From NCBI GenBank assembly GCA_005808475.1, contig SYLY01000076.1:1-56419 (forward strand): DNA of 56,419 bases. Reading direction: 5' to 3'. Every line of letters begins with the position of its first letter. The stretch's first letter is position 1. Both the position numbers and the translations under genes were made by a program. The notes below the pieces were generated by a model. It saw only the letters and a list, made by a program, of their open reading frames with translations. It searched no databases and was not told where the DNA came from. This DNA is from Acidobacteriota bacterium (lineage in GTDB: Bacteria > Acidobacteriota > Terriglobia > Bryobacterales > Bryobacteraceae). Of this stretch, positions 53,301 through 56,419 are shown piece after piece.

Positions 53301-53900
53301 ATGAAGAAGGCCCTTACGCACCTGCGCGCCGCCGATCCGGTGATGGCGCGCCTGATCGACAGCGGCGGCCGCTACGCGATCCGCTACCACGATCCCGAGT
53401 TCCGCGCGCTGGCCCGTTCCATCGTCTTCCAGCAACTCAACGGGACCGCCGCGGCCGCGATCTTCGACCGTTTGGAGCAAGCCTGCGGCGGCGTCACTCC
53501 GGAGAATCTGCTGCGGCTGCGCGCGCCGGAACTGCGGACCGCCGGGCTTTCCGAACGGAAGGCGGAATACCTGCGCGACCTCGCCAAGCACGCGCGCGAC
53601 GGCGCCGTGGATTTCGCGGCGCTGCCTCGAATGGACGACCAGGCGATCGTCGAGGCGCTCACACAGGTCCGCGGCATCGGCGATTGGACCGTCCACATGT
53701 TCCTGATTTTCGCGCTGCGCCGGCCCGACGTGTTGCCGGTGGGCGACTACGGCATCCGGACGGCGATCAAGAATCAGTACGGGTTGGCGGATCTGCCCAA
53801 GCCCGCCGAAATGCAACGCATCGCCGCGCCGTGGCGCCCCTGGGCGAGCGTGGCATGCTGGTATTTGTGGCGGAGTTTGGACGGTCCGGCGGAGTTGTGA
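53301..53900 (+). CDS. DNA-3-methyladenine glycosylase II (AlkA-like)
   Basis: 199 residues of the HhH-GPD superfamily. SIVFQQLNGTAAAAIFDRL opens the core, the helix-hairpin-helix is LTQVRGIGDWTVHMFLIF, and the catalytic Asp149 is in LPVGDYGIR. It lacks the N-terminal TATA-like domain of E. coli AlkA and has no Fe-S cysteines, so it is the short form. It removes alkylated bases such as 3-methyladenine. The C-terminus overlaps nothing; the next sequence is a Gfo/Idh/MocA relic. Confidence 0.9.
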   Translation: MKKALTHLRAADPVMARLIDSGGRYAIRYHDPEFRALARSIVFQQLNGTAAAAIFDRLEQACGGVTPENLLRLRAPELRTAGLSERKAEYLRDLAKHARDGAVDFAALPRMDDQAIVEALTQVRGIGDWTVHMFLIFALRRPDVLPVGDYGIRTAIKNQYGLADLPKPAEMQRIAAPWRPWASVACWYLWRSLDGPAEL

Positions 53901-53905
53901 TCGGT

Positions 53906-54205
53906 ATGCCTATGGAAATCGGAATCGTGGGAATCGGGCGGATGGGCTGGGTGCACGCTTCGCACCTGATCGAGATCGGCCGTGAGACGGGCGCGTGCGC
54001 GCTTGCCGCCGTGGTGGATGGCGATGTCTCCCGGCTGGAGCGCTTTCGCGGCGAGATGCAATACCGGGGGCCGGTGTTCCTCTCGGTGGAGGACTAGCTC
54101 GCGGCGGGCGAGTGCCGGACGACGGTTGTCGTATCGCCTACTGAGCACCATCGCGGTCACGCCATGAAGCTGGTGCGCGCGGGCCATCGCGTGCTGATGG
54201 AGAGA
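53906..54205 (+). pseudogene. Gfo/Idh/MocA-type oxidoreductase fragment
   Basis: N-terminal Rossmann part only. MEIGIVGIGRMGWVHASHLIE is the NAD-binding start, and the frame runs to a TAG at 54095-54097 after FLSVED. In the same frame after the TAG comes LAAGECRTTVVVSPTEHHRGH and HAMKLVRAGHRVLMER, the usual continuation up to the EKP motif region (here MERL). Homology then stops and an ISL3-like transposase fragment begins. So there is one nonsense codon and a truncation of roughly 250 residues. Confidence 0.8.
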
Positions 54206-54215
54206 TTGTACGGCG

Positions 54216-54594
54216 CTGTTGGCCAGCCAAGCCGACACCGCCAGGGCGTGGCTGTTGAAGGAGACGTTTTCCCACTTCTGGACGTAGAAGTCGGTGGCCT
54301 GGGAGTCGGCGTTCCTCGACTACTGGTGCGAGTGTGCCACGCGCAGCCGCCTGGAGCCGATGCAGAAGATGGCGCGGATCCTGCGCAATCACCAGCCCCT
54401 GATCCTGAACTGGTTTCGCGCCAAGCGTGAGATCTCGAGCGGCCCGGTGGATGGGATTAACAACAAAATTCGAAAAGTCGAGTGGCTACCAGACGAGCCT
54501 ACGGTTTCCGCACTTATAAAGCCATGGAAATTTCCCTATATCTACAACCTTGGCTGGCTTACCGGAACCAGAGTTCACCCACGGATTCCACTGA
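54216..54594 (+). mobile_element. ISL3-family transposase 3' relic
   Basis: Only the C-terminal third of a transposase remains. LLASQADTARAWLLKETFSHF runs to an in-frame TAG near 54288, then AWESAFLDYWCECATRSRLEP to VDGINNKIRKV, then after a shift RRAYGFRTYKAMEISLYLQ, and after another shift GLPEPEFTHGFH with its TGA at 54592. The DDE-domain Glu region and the closing PEPEFTH are typical of ISL3 elements. At least one stop and two frameshifts show it is old. The insertion or its later deletion removed the rest of the adjacent Gfo/Idh/MocA gene. Confidence 0.8.
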
Positions 54595-54606
54595 GGAGGC
54601 AAAATA

Positions 54607-55101
54607 TCAATCCTCTTGCACCAGGATCAGCCGGCAGTTCATTACCTCTACTAATGCTCGGCGGCCGACGAGTTCCGGATGGGAGCCGAACCGCTCGAGT
54701 GTCACTACGATCATATGGGAGTCCCTTGCTCCAAGCGAATACCAATCGAAGAGTTCGATGAATCGCATCCCGATCTCTTCCTGTTTCGCTCGTACGGTGG
54801 GATTTCCCCAGCAGCCCGTGCGGCCCAGGGCGGGATCGCCGTCCACCAAAAGCTCTGTTTCAGTCGTTCGCGGTTCCACTGCGATGTGAACGTAGTTGCC
54901 TGGAATCAAAGTCTCGCCGATAACTGCGTCGCAACCGAAGGGCCTCAGGACAACTCCCTCGAAGATGCGCGCCATCGCCGCGGTGAAGGACCGCTCGCAT
55001 ACCCACTCCCTGAGCGGCGGACAAGCCCAGAATCCGAGATTCCAGACTAAGCGGTTGATATCCCTATATCTCAAAAACAAGTCAGTGCAATCGTTGGTCA
55101 T
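54607..55101 (-). CDS. Hypothetical protein, candidate RHS immunity protein
   Basis: 164 residues from ATG 55101, 20 bases after the stop of the RHS toxin tail frame. I recognise no family. It has a mixed alpha/beta composition, acidic character, no signal peptide and no membrane helix (RYRDINRLVWNLGFWACPPL near the start; SHMIVVTLERFGSHPELVG near the end). Position directly after a polymorphic toxin end and cytoplasmic character fit an immunity protein, which would bind and block the toxin tip. The base composition here is less GC-rich than in the rest of the window, a sign of transfer. Confidence 0.5.
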   Translation of the reverse strand: MTNDCTDLFLRYRDINRLVWNLGFWACPPLREWVCERSFTAAMARIFEGVVLRPFGCDAVIGETLIPGNYVHIAVEPRTTETELLVDGDPALGRTGCWGNPTVRAKQEEIGMRFIELFDWYSLGARDSHMIVVTLERFGSHPELVGRRALVEVMNCRLILVQED

Positions 55102-55121
55102 CGCATCACCTATTGGGCCCC

Positions 55122-55309
55122 CTATGAGGCTGGGATCTCTCGAAATCGCGGACCAGGGTCCTCCGGACCGGACTTGAAGATCGGATACGCCACGCAGTCC
55201 CGAAGGTTTAGGTTCCAGTCGATCCAATGCCAGTGTGCCGTTCCAGTCGTCCCTCGCCACTTGACGTATTTCGAGGCGTCCGGGGGCTCACAGTCGCCGT
55301 TGTCATCGC
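55122..55309 (-). pseudogene. Out-of-frame toxin tip of the RHS protein
   Basis: About 61 codons in a frame one base off the RHS gene. They open with DDNGDCEPPDASKYVKWRG and continue TTGTAHWHWIDWN, ending EIPAS at the TAA/TAG-type stop at 55122. Trp, His and Cys are abundant, as in the C-terminal tips of polymorphic toxins. Removing one C from the C6 run on the coding strand joins it to the RHS chain (ARPRDDNG). I do not recognise the toxin class. Confidence 0.6.
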
Positions 55310-56419
55310 GGGGGGCGAGCGTCTGGTCCGTACTTGACCGGCGCATAATCCTTGGCCGTCACCCGCCTTATGATGCTGTTGAGCAGATCCGCGATTCCAA
55401 TGGTCACTCCGGTAAGCACGATCGCGCCACCGGCCGCCACCTCCCACCCGACCGTCGATGCACCTATTACAAGCACGCCAGCGGCTGCAAAGGCATCACC
55501 GTGAATTGATGGACTGAAGATGGCCATGAAATCCTCGACGTCCATCGTGATATTGAACGACGTACCTGCGGCATTCGCATATTCCCAGTCGCGCACGAAC
55601 TCCCCTGTTCCATCGAAGAGGTCGTGGACTCGCTGCGTCCGCGTCTGGATTCCGATGCCGCTGGGATAGACCACTCGCATCCCAGGCGGGCATCCGACCG
55701 ATGCATCTATCGCGCCGTCTCGTGGCGAGAAACCACTGGCGACACAGCCGAAGCCGCTGTCGTGGCTCACGTTGGCGGGAAGCATCCCGTTGCTGTCCCG
55801 ATAGTTCACGGGATCGTTCCAGGAGTAAGAATACCGGTTGAACGATGCCGGGCTCTCCATTAACATCGGACCGTTGTCCGGCGAACTGAACCGCCCCATC
55901 GTGAACTGGTAATACCGCTGATCCGCGTAATCCAGACCCGTCTGATCATCCCGGTAGTATGTCCCGAACTTCTGCTCGTTATTCGGCGACGACGTGTACT
56001 CCTGCCCATACGGCGCATACCGCCGGTCGGCCCCGTCCTTCTTTACCACGCTTCCCAGCCGGTCCACCAGCACCCAGCCCCCATCGCTCGACCAGTCCGT
56101 ACGGCTCCGCAACAACCGCCCCGCGAAGTAGTAATTCTGCTCCGCCCGCCCGAACGACAAAGTCGTCCCGGACCATTGCAGCGTGTAGATCCCCAGGCGC
56201 CCTTCCCGCCCATAAAACGAGATCTGCTCCACCGAACCCGCCTTCTTCCACACGCGCTTGTTGCCCGTGTCGTACCCATAGTTGTCCGCGCCCCCGGCCG
56301 CCGTCAGCCGGTTCTCGATGTCGTACGCATACCCCGATGGCGAGTAATTCCCGTTCGCGTCGTACGCGGAACTCAGCAACCGGTTGTTGGCCGGGTTCAC
56401 CGGAATCGTCTGGCCGCCG
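55303..56419 (-). CDS. RHS-repeat protein, C-terminal part (5' end outside window)
   Basis: The frame is open at the window edge, so the start lies beyond 56419. YD-repeat/RHS pattern from the beginning (NRLLSSAYDANGNYSPSGYAYD) leads to the RHS core signature around DRLGSVVKKDGADRRYAPYG, YGQEYTSSPN, RDDQTGLDYADQRYY and MGRFSSPDNGPM, ending at DPVNYRDSNG. After the core is a variable region with a hydrophobic stretch (VGWEVAAGGAIVLTGVTIGI). The frame stops at 55303 (PDARPPR), just after a six-C run; the natural tip is in the next frame. RHS proteins form a shell around a secreted toxin. Confidence 0.85.
   Translation of the reverse strand, partial: GGQTIPVNPANNRLLSSAYDANGNYSPSGYAYDIENRLTAAGGADNYGYDTGNKRVWKKAGSVEQISFYGREGRLGIYTLQWSGTTLSFGRAEQNYYFAGRLLRSRTDWSSDGGWVLVDRLGSVVKKDGADRRYAPYGQEYTSSPNNEQKFGTYYRDDQTGLDYADQRYYQFTMGRFSSPDNGPMLMESPASFNRYSYSWNDPVNYRDSNGMLPANVSHDSGFGCVASGFSPRDGAIDASVGCPPGMRVVYPSGIGIQTRTQRVHDLFDGTGEFVRDWEYANAAGTSFNITMDVEDFMAIFSPSIHGDAFAAAGVLVIGASTVGWEVAAGGAIVLTGVTIGIADLLNSIIRRVTAKDYAPVKYGPDARPPR
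55310..55315 (-). repeat. Six-base C tract at the RHS frame switch
   Basis: A run of six C on the coding strand (six G on the plus strand). Five C would put the RHS shell and the tip in one frame; six gives an early stop at 55303. Confidence 0.7.

Overview
The window is about 56.4 kb of GC-rich bacterial DNA. The gene families point to an acidobacterium of the Solibacter/Bryobacter type: Oar-like TonB-dependent receptors with a carboxypeptidase-regulatory N-terminus, a DUF1501 plus cytochrome/DUF1549/DUF1553 secreted pair, a VWFA-related acidobacterial protein, a PQQ dehydrogenase with its dihaem cytochrome, and a two-component sensor with a Reg_prop propeller. The taxonomic call is inference from gene content only. 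I saw no tRNA, rRNA or CRISPR array.

Layout. 1-3893 (+): SDR, fused E1 alpha/beta and lipoyl E2 of a 2-oxoacid or acetoin dehydrogenase. 3896-4413 (-): decayed BrnT/BrnA toxin-antitoxin pair. 4430-9014 (-): DUF1501 and PSD1-type proteins. 9030-19188 (-): one tightly packed co-directional block. It starts with a lasso-peptide cluster (precursor, RRE/B1, cyclase, a second precursor-like ORF, HPr-kinase-like protein, methyltransferase) and runs into glycan genes (WecA/MraY-like transferase, two GT4s, GDP-mannose dehydratase, FkbM methyltransferase). A divergent ABC exporter (19304-21128) is broken. 21180-34198: three TonB-dependent receptors around a NuoI, a thioredoxin-fold protein, an FKBP-LamG fusion, a regulator/membrane-protein pair and a secreted propeller protein. 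The third receptor is truncated and runs into relics of an alcohol dehydrogenase and a DUF4198-like gene (34200-35140). 35239-40258: UbiD decarboxylase, FabG, and an operon of PPOX flavoprotein, RNase-III-like protein, metallophosphoesterase and DinB. 40321-48811 (+): GT2, then a nitric-oxide module (Crp/Fnr regulator, Ric/YtfE, quinol NO reductase) and a hybrid sensor kinase. 48790-53234 (-): PQQ dehydrogenase, dihaem cytochrome c, BNR protein, VWFA protein. 53301-53900 (+): AlkA-like glycosylase. 53906-54594: Gfo/Idh/MocA relic cut by an ISL3-type transposase relic. 54607-56419 (-): an RHS toxin with a frameshift in a six-base homopolymer, plus a candidate immunity gene. The RHS gene runs off the window end.

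The most interesting locus is the lasso cluster. An unannotated 44-residue ORF at 19054-19188 carries the YxxPxLxxxG recognition motif, a Thr two residues before the core, and an Asp at core position 9. A TGA then stops it exactly after that ring-forming Asp. The same frame continues for ten codons (GIPMTGKDKS) to a TAG, giving a C-terminal Ser that fits the HPr-kinase-like tailoring enzyme. A second 32-residue precursor-like ORF between cyclase and kinase keeps the leader motif and a similar tail but lacks the ring segment. With a frameshifted exporter and no B2 leader peptidase in the window, the cluster looks recently damaged, unless the TGA is recoded.

A second window-wide pattern: at least nine first-of-operon genes have a TANNNT-like -10 element 6-8 bases before the start codon and no Shine-Dalgarno, which suggests much leaderless transcription.
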